Part shown: positions 1 to 9,900 of the stretch, piece after piece
Layout of the letters: every line of letters begins with the position of its first letter
Numbering within the stretch: the stretch's first letter is position 1
DNA from: Betaproteobacteria bacterium Ga0077532
GTDB lineage: Bacteria > Pseudomonadota > Gammaproteobacteria > Burkholderiales > Ga0077523
Direction: 5' to 3'
DNA: 61,482 nucleotides
Assembly: GCA_001464895.1 (NCBI GenBank)
Contig: LNEE01000057.1
Span: 1-61,482, forward strand
Program-made: the position numbers and the translations under genes
Notes under the pieces: generated by a model
Told to the model about the DNA's origin: nothing
What the model saw: the letters and a program-made list of their open reading frames with translations, nothing else
Database searches by the model: none

Positions 1-93
1 TCGGGCAGTGCCCGACCCACGGGGGGTGTAAGAACCTCGCGCGATTCCCATGGCAAAGGTTGTCGTGGGTCGAGCCATGGCTCGACGCGGCGC
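1..93. repeat. Family B REP-like hairpin repeats, cut by the window edge
   Basis: Two inverted units are visible. TCGGGCAGTGCCCGACCCAC lies at the very start. GTCGAGCCATGGCTCGACGC lies near 69-88. Both carry the CGTGGGTCG / CGACCCACG arms shared with repeats at 26.3, 29.0, 30.3, 42.0-42.7 and 47.7 kb. The arms pair perfectly while the loops differ, so these are hairpin repeats of REP type. No gene is seen in 1-218. Confidence 0.75.
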
Positions 94-111
94 GTCCCCG
101 GTTACCGCTTT

Positions 112-202
112 TGTAGGAGCGGCCCGTGGCCGCGAAAGCGACGGTTCCGGGTGAAGCCTGTCCTTGCATCCACCGCTTTCGCGGGCATGGCCCGCTCCTA
201 CA
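112..202. repeat. Family A hairpin repeat (GTAGGAG type)
   Basis: A ~91-bp foldback that begins TGTAGGAGCGGCCCGTGGCC and ends with CGCTTTCGCGGGCATGGCCC followed by GCTCCTACA. The two ends are inverted copies of each other. The same unit is found as arrays at 27.3-27.7, 50.2-50.4, 51.6-51.8 and 61.2-61.4 kb. It lies just downstream of the cytochrome c gene stop. Confidence 0.75.
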
Positions 203-218
203 AGGCCATTGGCTCCGC

Positions 219-590
219 CTACGGCAACGGCGCCTCGATGAAGCTGTAGATCTTCCACATCTCGGACTCGGTCAGCTTGCCCTTCCACGCCGGCATCTGC
301 GTGCCCTTGCGGCCCTGGATCACGATCTTCATGAACGCCTGCCCCTTCAGCTTCGACTTTCGCAGGTTGGGGCCGCGCGCCCCGGTGTCGCCGTGGCAGA
401 TGTAGCAGGTGCTACGGTAGAGCCGCTGACCTTCCGCGATGGCCTCGGCGTCGCCGCTGTACGGGTTCTCGGTTTGTTCCCACACGTACGTGTCCGCAGT
501 GACCTTCGGGGGTTGATGGGCCTGGCCGGCGGCTTCGCCGAGGGCGCCTGCCAGCAGCGCCGCGCAGAGGATCCTGGCGGTTGTCTTCAC
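219..590 (-). CDS. Periplasmic monoheme cytochrome c
   Basis: Small class I cytochrome c of about 123 residues. I start it at a GTG (590) that gives a clean signal peptide (MKTTARILCAALLAGALG); the longer reading from 665 would overlap the preceding gene. One heme site, CYICH, and a likely distal Met in GTQMPAWKG are visible. It follows the PQQ dehydrogenase by about 50 bp on the same strand, so it is probably the electron acceptor that passes electrons from PQQ to the respiratory chain in the periplasm. The partner role comes from gene order and family knowledge, not from a motif. Confidence 0.85.
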   Translation of the reverse strand: MKTTARILCAALLAGALGEAAGQAHQPPKVTADTYVWEQTENPYSGDAEAIAEGQRLYRSTCYICHGDTGARGPNLRKSKLKGQAFMKIVIQGRKGTQMPAWKGKLTESEMWKIYSFIEAPLP

Positions 591-639
591 GATGGGTTCG
601 GTGGGTAATGAATCGGAGGGCGTCAAGGCAATGCGGGGC

Positions 640-2406
640 TCACTTCGGCACCGGTGTGAGCGCACCTTCGATGTCGTTCACGCCCCACTCGCCGGCACCG
701 GCCTTTCCGGCGGGCAGGTTGTCGAGGGCGAACACGAAGAGGCTGTTGCCCTTGGGGGCGCTGAAGTAGAAGCCCGGATCGCCGCCGAGGCCCGACAGGA
801 TCGCGACGTACTGCTTTCCGCCGATCTCGTACGTGATCGGCGAGGCGTTGATGCCCGAGCCGGTCTGGTACTTCCACAGCACCTTCCCCGTCTTCGCGTC
901 GGCCGCGTAAATGAAGCCCAGCTGGTCCCCGGTGAACACGAGGCCCGATTTGGTCGCGAGCACGCCCGCGAACACGGGCAACGGGCTCGGGATCTCCCAC
1001 AGCCACTTCCGCTTCTCCACGTCGAACGCCCGTAGGCGGCCGATGGGGCCGCCCAGCGTGTGCATCTTGTAGTCCATGCCCATGTAGACCTTGCCGGGCT
1101 CGTACTTGATGTCCTCCGACTTGTAGCCCGCGAGGGACATCGCCCACGTGTTGGTCGGCACGAAGGCGATCTTCGTCTCCGGGTTGAAGGCCATCGGGAA
1201 CCAGTTGGTGCCGCCCTCCAGCCCGGGGATGATCGGCACGACCGGGGCGCCGTCCGCCAGCGGGCGCATCGCCTCGTTCACGGCGGGCCGGCCGGTGACC
1301 GGGTCGAGACCGGTCGTCCAGTTGATGCCATCCACGGTGGGCGTGGCGTACAGGAACTTGCCGTTGGTCCGGTCGAGCACGTAGAAGAAGCCGTTGCGGT
1401 TGGACTGCAGCGCGGCCTTCACGGGCTTCCCGTTCAGCGTGATGTCCGCGAGGATCGGCGCGTTGTTGCCGTCGTAGTCCCAGCCGTCGTTGGGGGTGTA
1501 CTGGAAGCCCCACTGGATGACGCCGGTGTCGGCGTTCATCGCGACGAGCGACGCCGTCCACTTGTTGTCGCCGGGGCGCAGGTTGGATGTCCAGGGGCCG
1601 GGGTTGCTGGTGCCCCAGTACAGCAGGTTCAGCGCGGGGTCGAACGCGCCCGACTGCCACGTGGCGCCGCCGCCCGTCTTCCACGTGTCGCCCGGCCAGG
1701 ACTCGTTGCCCGGCTCACCGGGGCCGGGGATCGTATAGGTGTTCCACGCGACGTCGCCGGTCTTCGCGTCGTAGGCGCGGATGTAGCCGCGAACGCCGTA
1801 TTCGCCGCCGGCGACGCCGACGATCACCTTGCCCTTCACGACGAGCGGCGCCCCGGTGGCCGAATAGCCTGCCTGCCAGTCGTCGATCACCTTCTCCCAG
1901 GCCACCTTGCCGGTGACCTTGTCGAGCGCCACGACGCGCGCATCGAGCGTCAGCACGTAGACGTGGTCACCGTGGACCGCGACCCCGCGGTTCACCGGAC
2001 CGCAGCAGAGCACGGTACCCAGGCCTTCCGGCTCCTCGGGGGCCCAATGCCAGAGGCGCCGACCGTTGACGGCGTCGAAGGCGAACACGTGGGCATGGGC
2101 GCCGGTCACGTACATCACCCCGCCCTCCACTACCGGCGTGGCCTCGAGACCATCGAGGGAGTCGAGCGTCGCCGTCCACACGGGCCGCAGGCCCTTCACG
2201 TTCGCGGGCTTCACCTGCGTGAGCGGGCTGAATCGCTGGTTGTCGTAGCTGCGCCCGTACATCAGCCATTCGGACTTGTTCTTCCCGGCGGCCACGAGGT
2301 CGGCATCGGTCGGGCCCGCGACGGACGCAGCGGGAAGACCAGCGACGGTGAGCGCGACGAGCCAGGCGCACAACGAAGGGGCGGGCAGGAAGGAGGGTCG
2401 GGGCAC
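640..2406 (-). CDS. PQQ-dependent alcohol dehydrogenase, lanthanide-type
   Basis: Periplasmic quinoprotein of 588 residues without a fused heme domain. It is started at GTG 2406, which has CTGGAG about 8 bases upstream and a signal peptide (to about residue 30). The eight-bladed propeller family signs are present: vicinal Cys134-Cys135 (LCCGPVNRG), metal ligands Glu202 (GGEYGVRG) and Asn268 (GTSNPGPW), and catalytic Asp310 in GWDYDGNN. Asp312, two residues after the catalytic Asp, is the residue that in XoxF/ExaF-type enzymes coordinates a lanthanide; calcium enzymes have Ala or Ser there. It oxidises an alcohol and hands electrons to the cytochrome c encoded next. The substrate cannot be told from sequence. 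Confidence 0.9.
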   Translation of the reverse strand: MPRPSFLPAPSLCAWLVALTVAGLPAASVAGPTDADLVAAGKNKSEWLMYGRSYDNQRFSPLTQVKPANVKGLRPVWTATLDSLDGLEATPVVEGGVMYVTGAHAHVFAFDAVNGRRLWHWAPEEPEGLGTVLCCGPVNRGVAVHGDHVYVLTLDARVVALDKVTGKVAWEKVIDDWQAGYSATGAPLVVKGKVIVGVAGGEYGVRGYIRAYDAKTGDVAWNTYTIPGPGEPGNESWPGDTWKTGGGATWQSGAFDPALNLLYWGTSNPGPWTSNLRPGDNKWTASLVAMNADTGVIQWGFQYTPNDGWDYDGNNAPILADITLNGKPVKAALQSNRNGFFYVLDRTNGKFLYATPTVDGINWTTGLDPVTGRPAVNEAMRPLADGAPVVPIIPGLEGGTNWFPMAFNPETKIAFVPTNTWAMSLAGYKSEDIKYEPGKVYMGMDYKMHTLGGPIGRLRAFDVEKRKWLWEIPSPLPVFAGVLATKSGLVFTGDQLGFIYAADAKTGKVLWKYQTGSGINASPITYEIGGKQYVAILSGLGGDPGFYFSAPKGNSLFVFALDNLPAGKAGAGEWGVNDIEGALTPVPK

Positions 2407-2654
2407 GGGGAAATCTCCAGGGTCTCGGGCAGTTCGAAGGGGGCGTCGAGGAGGCGATGCGGCAGCGCACAAAGTAAGTTTCCTGGATCGGGGTGTCAAC
2501 GATTCCCAAGGGCGGCGGGAAGCGTTCGTCGCCCGGGAGCGCACGGGCTGACGTTCTCGTAGGTCATCGGTCAGAACCGGGCCGCCACCATGTTGCGGAG
2601 GCCACCTGCAGTCGCAGCCAGCCTCTTCCGACATCCGGCGTCCGAGGGCAATCC

Positions 2655-3434
2655 ATGCACGACTTCCTGTCACCCACCGACTTCTGCGACAGTGACCATC
2701 CGCGCATCCGCAGCGCGATCCGCAACATCCTCTTCGCGACGCCGCAGGACCACACCGCGATCGCGCGCCGATGCTTCCTCTGGGTGCGCGACCACATCCA
2801 GTACACGCTCGGCCTGTACAACGTCACCGCCAGCGAGACGCTGTTCGCCGGCCACGGTTCGTGCTCCAACAAGGCGAACCTGCTCTGCGCGCTGCTGCGT
2901 GCGGCAGGCATTCCCTCAGGATTCATCCCGATGCAGGTGCGGACCAAGGAGTACTTCGGTCCGGCGTCCATCCCGCGCCTCAACCGGTACCTTTCGGAGA
3001 AGTCGCTGCACGTGCACGCCACGGTACATCTCGACGGCCGCTGGCTGCGCGTGGATCCGACGGACGACGTGCGGATGAATCTCGGCTTCTTCCACATCTC
3101 GCCGACGTGCCGCCTCGTGGAGTTCGACGGCACCGGCGACGCCGTGCTCGCCCTCGATCCCGCGCACATCCTGGAGGCTGCGGAGCAGCCCGTGCCGGAC
3201 ATCGACGACATCCTCCGCAAGAAGTCGCGCATTCCCCCGCAGCTGCTCGACGTGTTCAACGCGTACCTCGACTACCTCCGCAGGTACGGCATCACGCTGG
3301 ACTCCATCGCCGAAGGCGAGGTCGCCTTCTTCGACTGGTTCCGCGACACGAACCGCCACGCGTACGAGAAATTTCTGCTGCTCGAGGAACTGTTCACGGC
3401 GCGGACAGCGCTCGCTGCGCAGGGCAAGGCATAG
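2655..3434 (+). CDS. Transglutaminase-fold (cysteine protease-like) protein
   Basis: 259 residues. The ATG at 2655 is preceded by GAGG about 7 bases upstream. A transglutaminase-core triad is readable: Cys in GHGSCSNKANLLCALLRAAG, His in LHVHATVHLDGRW, Asp in LRVDPTDD. The conserved arrangement (Cys on a helix, His and Asp on following strands) suggests a peptidase or acyl-transfer activity rather than cross-linking. No signal peptide or membrane segment is seen, so it is probably cytoplasmic. The C-terminal third (from about residue 180) is helical and unrecognised. It lies 24 bp before a CoaBC-like gene on the same strand, which suggests joint function. Confidence 0.8.
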   Translation: MHDFLSPTDFCDSDHPRIRSAIRNILFATPQDHTAIARRCFLWVRDHIQYTLGLYNVTASETLFAGHGSCSNKANLLCALLRAAGIPSGFIPMQVRTKEYFGPASIPRLNRYLSEKSLHVHATVHLDGRWLRVDPTDDVRMNLGFFHISPTCRLVEFDGTGDAVLALDPAHILEAAEQPVPDIDDILRKKSRIPPQLLDVFNAYLDYLRRYGITLDSIAEGEVAFFDWFRDTNRHAYEKFLLLEELFTARTALAAQGKA

Positions 3435-3458
3435 CGCAGCGACCTCGGGACGAAACTC

Positions 3459-4715
3459 ATGGAATCCTGGCTTCCCTGCCCGCCTCGCTCGACCGGCATC
3501 GGCGATCACGACGCCCCTCTGCTCGGCCACACGCTCGCCGGTAAGCGCGTCGCGCTGCTGGTGACCGGCGGCATCGCGGCGTACCGGGCGCCGACCGTGG
3601 CCCGCGCGCTGCGGCGCCTCGGTGCCGATGTGGTGCCGTTCGTGAACCCCGAGGGGCGACGCTACGTCGGCGTGGACGCGCTCGAATGGGCCTGCAACGC
3701 CACGAGCGTGACGGACCTCACGTTCCGCGCGGAACACCTGGGCGACGCCGCTCCGTTCGATGCCTACCTCGTGGCACCCGCCACCTACAACACGATCAAC
3801 AGTCTCCGCGCGGGCATCGCGTCGAATACGGTGCTGGCGGTGCTCGCGTCCGCGCTCGGTCGGCTGCGCCGCGGTGAGGCCGCCGTCCTGCTCGCCCCGA
3901 CGATGCACGGGACGATGCACACCGACATCCTGCAGGAGAGCCTGACGCATCTTCGCGAATTGGGCGTGACGCTCGTCCCGCCCGTCGACCGCTACGGCAA
4001 GCACAACCTGCCGGCGCCGGAAACGCTGGCCGCGTGGACGGCGGCAGCGTGTTCGCGATCTCCGCTGCGCGGCCGGCGCATCGTCGTCACGGCCGGGTCC
4101 ATCCCCACCTGGATCGACGACGTGCGGGTGATGACGAACCTGTTCCGCGGTCGGCTCGGCATCCGCATCGCGGAAGAGTTGGCGCAGCGCGGCGCTCGCG
4201 TGCAGTTGATCGTCGGGCCGACGGCGGAGGCGGTGCCCTCGTACGTGGCGACGACACGCGTACGTTCGTTCGACGAGTACCGCGAGGCCGTCCTTCGCGA
4301 GGCGGCCGTGGACGGGACGGCGTTCCACATCCTCAGCGCTGCGGTGGCCGACTATCGCGTCCGGACGAAGCTCGACGGCAAGATCCCGTCGACCGGCCTC
4401 GACCAGCTGGATCTCGCGCCCACCGCGAAGGTCGTGACGGAACTGATCGAACGGTTCCCCGCCACGCCCACCGTCTCGTTCAAGTTCCAGTTGGACATGG
4501 CGCACGAGACGCTCATGCGCATCGCGCGCGATCGCCTGCAGGAAGGCCACTTCGCGGTGATCGCCAATCGCGGAGAGGAACGCGGGCAGGATGGCGAGCA
4601 GATCGCGCATCTCGTGCATTGCATTGCGCCGCCGATGCGGATGGTGGGCAAGCCGGCGATCGCCGCTGCGATCGCAGACTTCCTCGAGGCGCACATCGCC
4701 CCGGCGCGTCACTGA
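3459..4715 (+). CDS. Divergent CoaBC-like flavoprotein (PPC decarboxylase / PPC synthetase paralogue)
   Basis: 418 residues with both halves of CoaBC. The N-terminal flavoprotein part shows VTGGIAAYRAP (about 35-45), a His93 in the usual flavin-proximal region and VAPATYNTI (about 105-113). The C-terminal synthetase part shows VTAGSIPTWIDDVRVMTN (about 210-227) and SAAVADYR. Key sites differ from canonical enzymes. The PAMNxxMW substrate motif reads PTMHGTMH, so the catalytic Asn is His. The GGTxEPID stretch reads GSIPTWID. The KIKK region is GKIPST. It may therefore act on a substrate other than phosphopantothenoylcysteine. Its coupling to the transglutaminase-like gene supports a dedicated role. 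Confidence 0.75.
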   Translation: MESWLPCPPRSTGIGDHDAPLLGHTLAGKRVALLVTGGIAAYRAPTVARALRRLGADVVPFVNPEGRRYVGVDALEWACNATSVTDLTFRAEHLGDAAPFDAYLVAPATYNTINSLRAGIASNTVLAVLASALGRLRRGEAAVLLAPTMHGTMHTDILQESLTHLRELGVTLVPPVDRYGKHNLPAPETLAAWTAAACSRSPLRGRRIVVTAGSIPTWIDDVRVMTNLFRGRLGIRIAEELAQRGARVQLIVGPTAEAVPSYVATTRVRSFDEYREAVLREAAVDGTAFHILSAAVADYRVRTKLDGKIPSTGLDQLDLAPTAKVVTELIERFPATPTVSFKFQLDMAHETLMRIARDRLQEGHFAVIANRGEERGQDGEQIAHLVHCIAPPMRMVGKPAIAAAIADFLEAHIAPARH

Positions 4716-4757
4716 CGGTGGCCTGCGCGCGCATCGCACAGGCCTGGAGAACCGTCC

Positions 4758-5714
4758 CTACCGCACGCGCCGCCACTCGCTCGGCACGACGCCGAAGCGG
4801 CCGCGGAACTGCGAGGTGAGGTGGCTCGGCGTGGAGAATCCGCACTCGAAGGCGATCTCGGTGACCGACCGCGACGTGCCGGAGATCAACGAGGCGGCAC
4901 GCTCGAGCCGATGGGCCATGACGTATTCGTGCGGCGTGCGACCGGTGGTGTGCTTGAAGGCGCGCGCGAAGTGGTAGTTCGACATGCCCGCCGCCTCCGC
5001 GAGCACGCTGAGGTCGAGCGGTGCGTGGAGACCGTCCACGATGCGCTCGTGCACCTGGCGCAGCGCCATCACCGAGAGGCGTTCCACGCGGCGTCGGCGG
5101 CCCAGGGTGACATTCGTCGTGCGGTCGAGCAGGTGCGCGACGAAGGCGTGGGCCAGGGTCTCGGCCAACAGGACGTCCTGGGCGGCTCCGGGCTGGGAAA
5201 GCCCCACGAGCTGATCGACCGCGTGCATGAAGCCGGGCGGCTCCTGACCGACCATCGCGGGCAGCATCACGCTCGCTGACTTCGCGTACCCGAGGCCCCG
5301 CGCCACGTTGTCGATCAGCGCCTGGGACAGCAGCACCAGCTGGACGGATCCCACGCGCGCATCCCAGGCGTAGCGCCCGGACATTTCGCCCGGGTGCACC
5401 ACGAAGCCGCTGGTGGACCCGCGAAGGTCGAACCACTGCCCATCCAATTCGACCCCCGTGACGCCCGCCTGATTGCGGCGCACCGTCACCATCTGGTCGG
5501 AGGAATCGGCCCCGACGGGCAACTCACCATCGAGCAGCGGCTCGCTCCATCCCGCATCGCCGCCGCCGATGTCGCTGGCCAGTTCGGCGGGCGTGAACGT
5601 GCATTCGGCGGGCTCCATCAGCGCCTTCTCCACGACGCGGAAGCCGCGCCATGGACGATGGGCGCTGTCGCTGACCACTTCGATGGGATGCTCGCATTCG
5701 CTGTCGATGATCAT
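4758..5714 (-). CDS. AraC family transcriptional regulator
   Basis: 318 residues, started at ATG 5714 because the reading upstream of it looks non-coding. The N-terminal ~200 residues form an AraC-type sensing domain of unknown ligand. The C-terminal ~100 residues carry two helix-turn-helix motifs: LSVLAEAAGMSNYHFARAF (about 235-253) and VTEIAFECGFSTPSHLTSQF (about 284-303). The family signature ends at FGVVPSEWRR. It is convergent with the CoaBC-like gene (43 bp apart). No adjacent target operon is evident. Confidence 0.88.
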   Translation of the reverse strand: MIIDSECEHPIEVVSDSAHRPWRGFRVVEKALMEPAECTFTPAELASDIGGGDAGWSEPLLDGELPVGADSSDQMVTVRRNQAGVTGVELDGQWFDLRGSTSGFVVHPGEMSGRYAWDARVGSVQLVLLSQALIDNVARGLGYAKSASVMLPAMVGQEPPGFMHAVDQLVGLSQPGAAQDVLLAETLAHAFVAHLLDRTTNVTLGRRRRVERLSVMALRQVHERIVDGLHAPLDLSVLAEAAGMSNYHFARAFKHTTGRTPHEYVMAHRLERAASLISGTSRSVTEIAFECGFSTPSHLTSQFRGRFGVVPSEWRRVR

Positions 5715-6074
5715 CAAACGGACTCGCAATAGAACGCCGCAGCCGCGGGTGAAGCACAAGGTTCCCGACGACGCTGCGGTTCGCGGAAACGAACGATCTC
5801 GAGGCCTCTCGTCGACACAGGAAGCACCCCCGCGTTCGCGGTAGCGCCGGCCGTCGGTATGGCAACAGTGGAAGGTATACCCCGAACGCCCGCCGCCCAC
5901 TATCACGGGATTGCGGCACTCGCCGGCAGAGGCCCCCGAGGCGCCGGACGATCACCGACACACGATTGCCATGTCAGATCATGCAACCGCGAGGAGGCGG
6001 CCACTGCGGTGCCACTGGCGATCGGCGGCGCCCCTATCCCTTGTTGGATCGGGGCGCCGTTACAGCCTACTGCA
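5715..6074. other. Intergenic region without a gene
   Basis: 360 bases upstream of the AraC gene. No credible coding signal is seen. The one structure present is a 9-bp GC-rich inverted repeat, CGGCGCCCC at 6026-6034 and GGGGCGCCG at 6051-6059. It starts 16 bases beyond the stop of the small secreted protein gene. It may end that transcript, but it lacks a U-run. Confidence 0.6.
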
Positions 6075-6437
6075 TCAGTTGGACTGCGAGCCCCCCGTGC
6101 CGCCCTGACGCGTCGCGATCCGCGTGGCCTTCTGCGAGCGGGCCGCGAACTCCGGCCCGCCCTGACCGAAACCGAACTCGGACGGCGAGCGGACCACCTT
6201 GCTGAAGGTCACCTGCGAAGGCTGGATGTCGCCGTTCCGGAGATAGGCGGTCGGTGCGGCGATCTCGCGGGAGTGGACGACGCGGGTGGCTTGCGACGGG
6301 GCCGCGACAGCATCGGCCTGACCGTACGGCGCCACGACGATATCCCGCGAGCGGATGGACTCCTCGGCAAGCACTCCCTGGGAAAGCGGCAGGGCAAGGG
6401 CGGCGAATGCGAAGAGGTGTGCGATGCGAACGTTCAT
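6075..6437 (-). CDS. Small secreted protein of unknown function
   Basis: 120 residues. The ATG at 6437 has AAGGA about 8 bases upstream. A clear signal peptide (MNVRIAHLFAFAALALPLSQ, likely cleaved after GVLA) precedes about 95 residues rich in Ala, Ser, Arg and Gln, ending in a Gly/Gln-rich tail (RQGGTGGSQSN). No domain, cysteine or metal motif is seen. It is likely periplasmic or extracellular. I do not recognise the family. Confidence 0.65.
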   Translation of the reverse strand: MNVRIAHLFAFAALALPLSQGVLAEESIRSRDIVVAPYGQADAVAAPSQATRVVHSREIAAPTAYLRNGDIQPSQVTFSKVVRSPSEFGFGQGGPEFAARSQKATRIATRQGGTGGSQSN

Positions 6438-6942
6438 GAGGTGATTCCTTTTTCAATGCACGGGTGAGGGCTCTCGCGACGATCGCGACGATGCGGACCC
6501 GGGCGTCTCCCGCATCGCCGACCCGCGCCGATGGACTGGCGCGTTCGTGGATCCCACCGACCTGCAGTGCGGCGAAGGATCGGTGCGGCGGCGCCTCCCG
6601 CCATCTCCCCGATGCTTCATCGACGCCCGTCAGTGAGTCGCGATGTGGTGCCATTACACCGGGGCAGGCGCCGTCGTACTGTCACGGCCTTGCGGCAGCA
6701 GGTTCCCACTTGGAGATTGAGAAGGAAGCGCGGGCACCGCTCGCAGAGCGGCGAACACACGATCACCCTGCTGAATTCCGCCGATCTGGTGCCGTGCTTC
6801 GGACCAATCCCTCGCGCCGGGTGACATCCCTCCCCCGCACCTCGGGTAGGCGTCGGCGACGCAACGGGTCTGAAACGCCGCACGCGATAATGTTTCCGTT
6901 GCTGGGCGCTTCCCCAGCAGACTCCCTCCGGAGGGTGATCCA
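6438..6942. other. Intergenic region between divergent genes
   Basis: 505 bases separate the small secreted protein gene (minus strand) from the large regulator (plus strand). Open frames here are short and lack ribosome sites. No repeat family copy or strong promoter could be picked out by eye. The only clear signal is the GGAGG ribosome-binding site just before 6943. It presumably holds divergent promoters. Confidence 0.5.
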
Positions 6943-9900
6943 ATGCAGAGGAACGACCCGGCATCCGCCAAGTACTCGATGCCCCGCATCGTCGGAGACG
7001 TCGCGCGGACGCGCCTCTTCCGATGGCTGGACGGCGCCTTCCGCCAGGGCATCGTCTGGATCGCCGGCCCGCCCGGCAGCGGCAAGACGCGTCTGATCGC
7101 GACGTATCTCGAGAACCGATCGCTCGCCTCGCTCTGGTACCACGTCGACACCGGCGACCGGGATCCCGCTGCCTTCTTCCAGGACCTCGGGACGCTGGCG
7201 GGCGACGACCTGGCCGCGAGCCTGCCGGTGCTCACGCCGGACCAGTCACTGGACCTGCCCACCTTCGCTCGCCGCTACTTCCGCCACTTGTTTTCCCAGC
7301 TTCCGCGTCCGCGCGCTCTAGTGCTCGAGGACTGCCATGCCGCCGCGTCGGCGACCATGGACACCCTCCTGGCGGCCGCGATCGACGAGACGCCGGGTGA
7401 CGTCACGCTGATCGTACTGAGCCGCATGGAGCCCGGATCTGCGCTCGCGCGGCACCGGATCAACGGTCGGGTCGCCACCCTTCCTCCTGGCGAGCTGGCC
7501 TTCACGCTCGACGAGGCGATGGCCCTGGCAGTGGCGCACGGCGTCACCGACACGACCACGATGCCAGCCCTCCTGGAGCGCTGCGAAGGATGGGGCGCGG
7601 GCCTCGCGCTTCTGCTTCGCGCCGGCGACGCGGGCAGACTGGCCTCGGATCTGCCGCGCGAACTGCTGGGCTCGTACTTCACCGCGGAGGTGCTGGATGC
7701 GATGCCGACGGCTGCCCGGCAACTGCTGCTTGCGACGGCTGCGCTCCCATCGTTCACGGCCGACATGGCCCGCGAGCTGACAGGCATGGAGAACGCGGGT
7801 GCCGTGCTCGACGAACTGCACGCGCAAGGCGGCTTCGTCGCACAGCATCCCGGCACGCCGCCCCGATACCGGTGCCAGCCGCTCTTCCGCGAGATCCTCC
7901 TGGAACGCGCGGTGATCGAAACGTCCTCCGCCGAACGACGTGACCGATCGCGCCTCGCTTCCCGGATGCTCGCCGCGGACGGGGACCTCGCGGCCGCCTT
8001 CTCGCTGAGCCTCGACGTCGGTGACCCTGCGGCGCTCGTCGATCTCGTCGGCCGGCATGCGCACGATTTGCTCGCCGCAGGCAGGCACGACACGCTGCGG
8101 CCCTGGCTCTCGGCGCTCGGAGAGCAGGCCATCGCCGCGGACCCGTGGCTCACGCTCTGGCAGGCGCGATGCGACACGTTCGCAACGCCCCGGGAAGCCA
8201 TGGCCCGGATCAGCGATGCGCATCGCGAGTTCGTCCGCAGGGGCGATACCTCCGGCGCCTTCCATGCTGCCGTGGCAGCGGTCGAGAGCGGCCTGGCGCA
8301 GCTCCACGATCTGCACTCGCTGGACCCCTGGATCGACGTACTGGCCGGATCCCTCGACACGGCCGGGAACGATGCCGATCGGCTCCGCGCCTGGTACGCC
8401 TTCCTGTATGCCGCCTTGAGCCGGGCGCCAGGGCATCCGCGCATTGCCGAGGGCATCCAGTGGGTCCGTCAGTACGCGCGAAACTGCGAACGGGCAGACG
8501 AGCGCACGGCGTGCGGCGTCATCCTGATCTTCTATGCATGCATCGCTTCCGAGACCGTGATCGGGCAGGAGATCATCGACATCGTGGAGCCGCGCCTGGG
8601 CGACGAGGCGACCCCGCCGATGGCGCGCTGGCTCTGGCACTACTGGCGCGGGGTTTTTCACCTCTGGCGCATCGAGTACCCGATCGCCGAGATCGAGTGG
8701 CAGCGCTGCTTCGATCTCGGCCGCACCCACGGGCTCGCTGCGCTCGATTTCCTGGTGCACGCGAATGTCGTGATGATCGACCTCGCGGAAGACCGCTTCG
8801 ATGTCGCCGAAGCGCGGCTCGCCACGCTTCGGGGTGCCTTCACAGGGACGGAGCGCATGGCCCGCACGCTCTACTGGCTGGGCGAGATGTTCCTGTGCTT
8901 TCACCGCAACCAGCGCACGAGAACGCGTGAGGCCATGGACCACTTTGTCGAGTCCAGCCGGCAGGCGGGCTTGATCAATCTGCACACGCTCGCGCTCACC
9001 GACGTCGCCGCGCTCCAACTGCTGAACGGGGACATCGATCACGCCGAGAGCCTTCTCCATCAGGCGCGCGACCTCGTGCGCGGTACGGTCGTGCGGCATT
9101 GCGACGGCCAGATCGCCGGAATCGAGACGGCCATCGCGTTCGCACGCGGCGAATCGGAAACGGCGAAGGACTCCCTCTTGCGCACCCTGACGCTCGTGGA
9201 GCAGCGCGGCATGTGCGGCTGCCTCATGTGGGTCAGGACAGGATTCAGCGCGCTGTTCTCCGAAGCCTGGCGCACCGGGGTGCGGCCGCAGGTGATCCGC
9301 GAACTCATCCGGCGCTTCGAGATTCCGCCTCCGACGCCATTCACCCAGCCGTGGCCCTGGCCCATTCGTATCCACGCGTTCGGTGCACTCGACATCGAGA
9401 TCGAAGACCGACCGTGGCAACCGGACGGCAAGCCGCAGCACCGCGTGCTCGACCTGCTCCGCCTGCTCATCGCCGAGGGCGGACGGGACGTGAGCTCGCA
9501 GCGGATCTCCGACCGGCTCTGGCCGGATACGGATGGGGACGCGGCCATGACCAACGTCCGGGGCACCGTGAAGCGTCTGCGCGACATGCTCGGTGACGCA
9601 GAGTGCATCCGCGTCTTCGACGGCAAGGTCTCCCTCAACCGGCGCATCGTCTGGATCGACACCTGGGCCCTCGGAGAACTGCTCGAGACTTTGGAAGGCA
9701 ATGGCGCGATCACCTCCGACAGCCAATCGCTCGAGGGCAGGCTGTTCGCGCTTTATCGCGCCCCGCTGCTCGCTGCGGAGGATCACGCGTGGCTCATCGA
9801 CGGACGCCAGCGGCAGCGCGACCGCTTCGCCCGCGGCGTGCAGACGCTCGTGCGCCACGCGACCGATGCCGGAGACATCGAGCACGCGCTGATCCTCTGT

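Noticed and set aside
1060..2562. 500-codon plus-strand frame over the PQQ dehydrogenase
   Set aside because: The opposite strand carries complete quinoprotein motifs; this frame has none.
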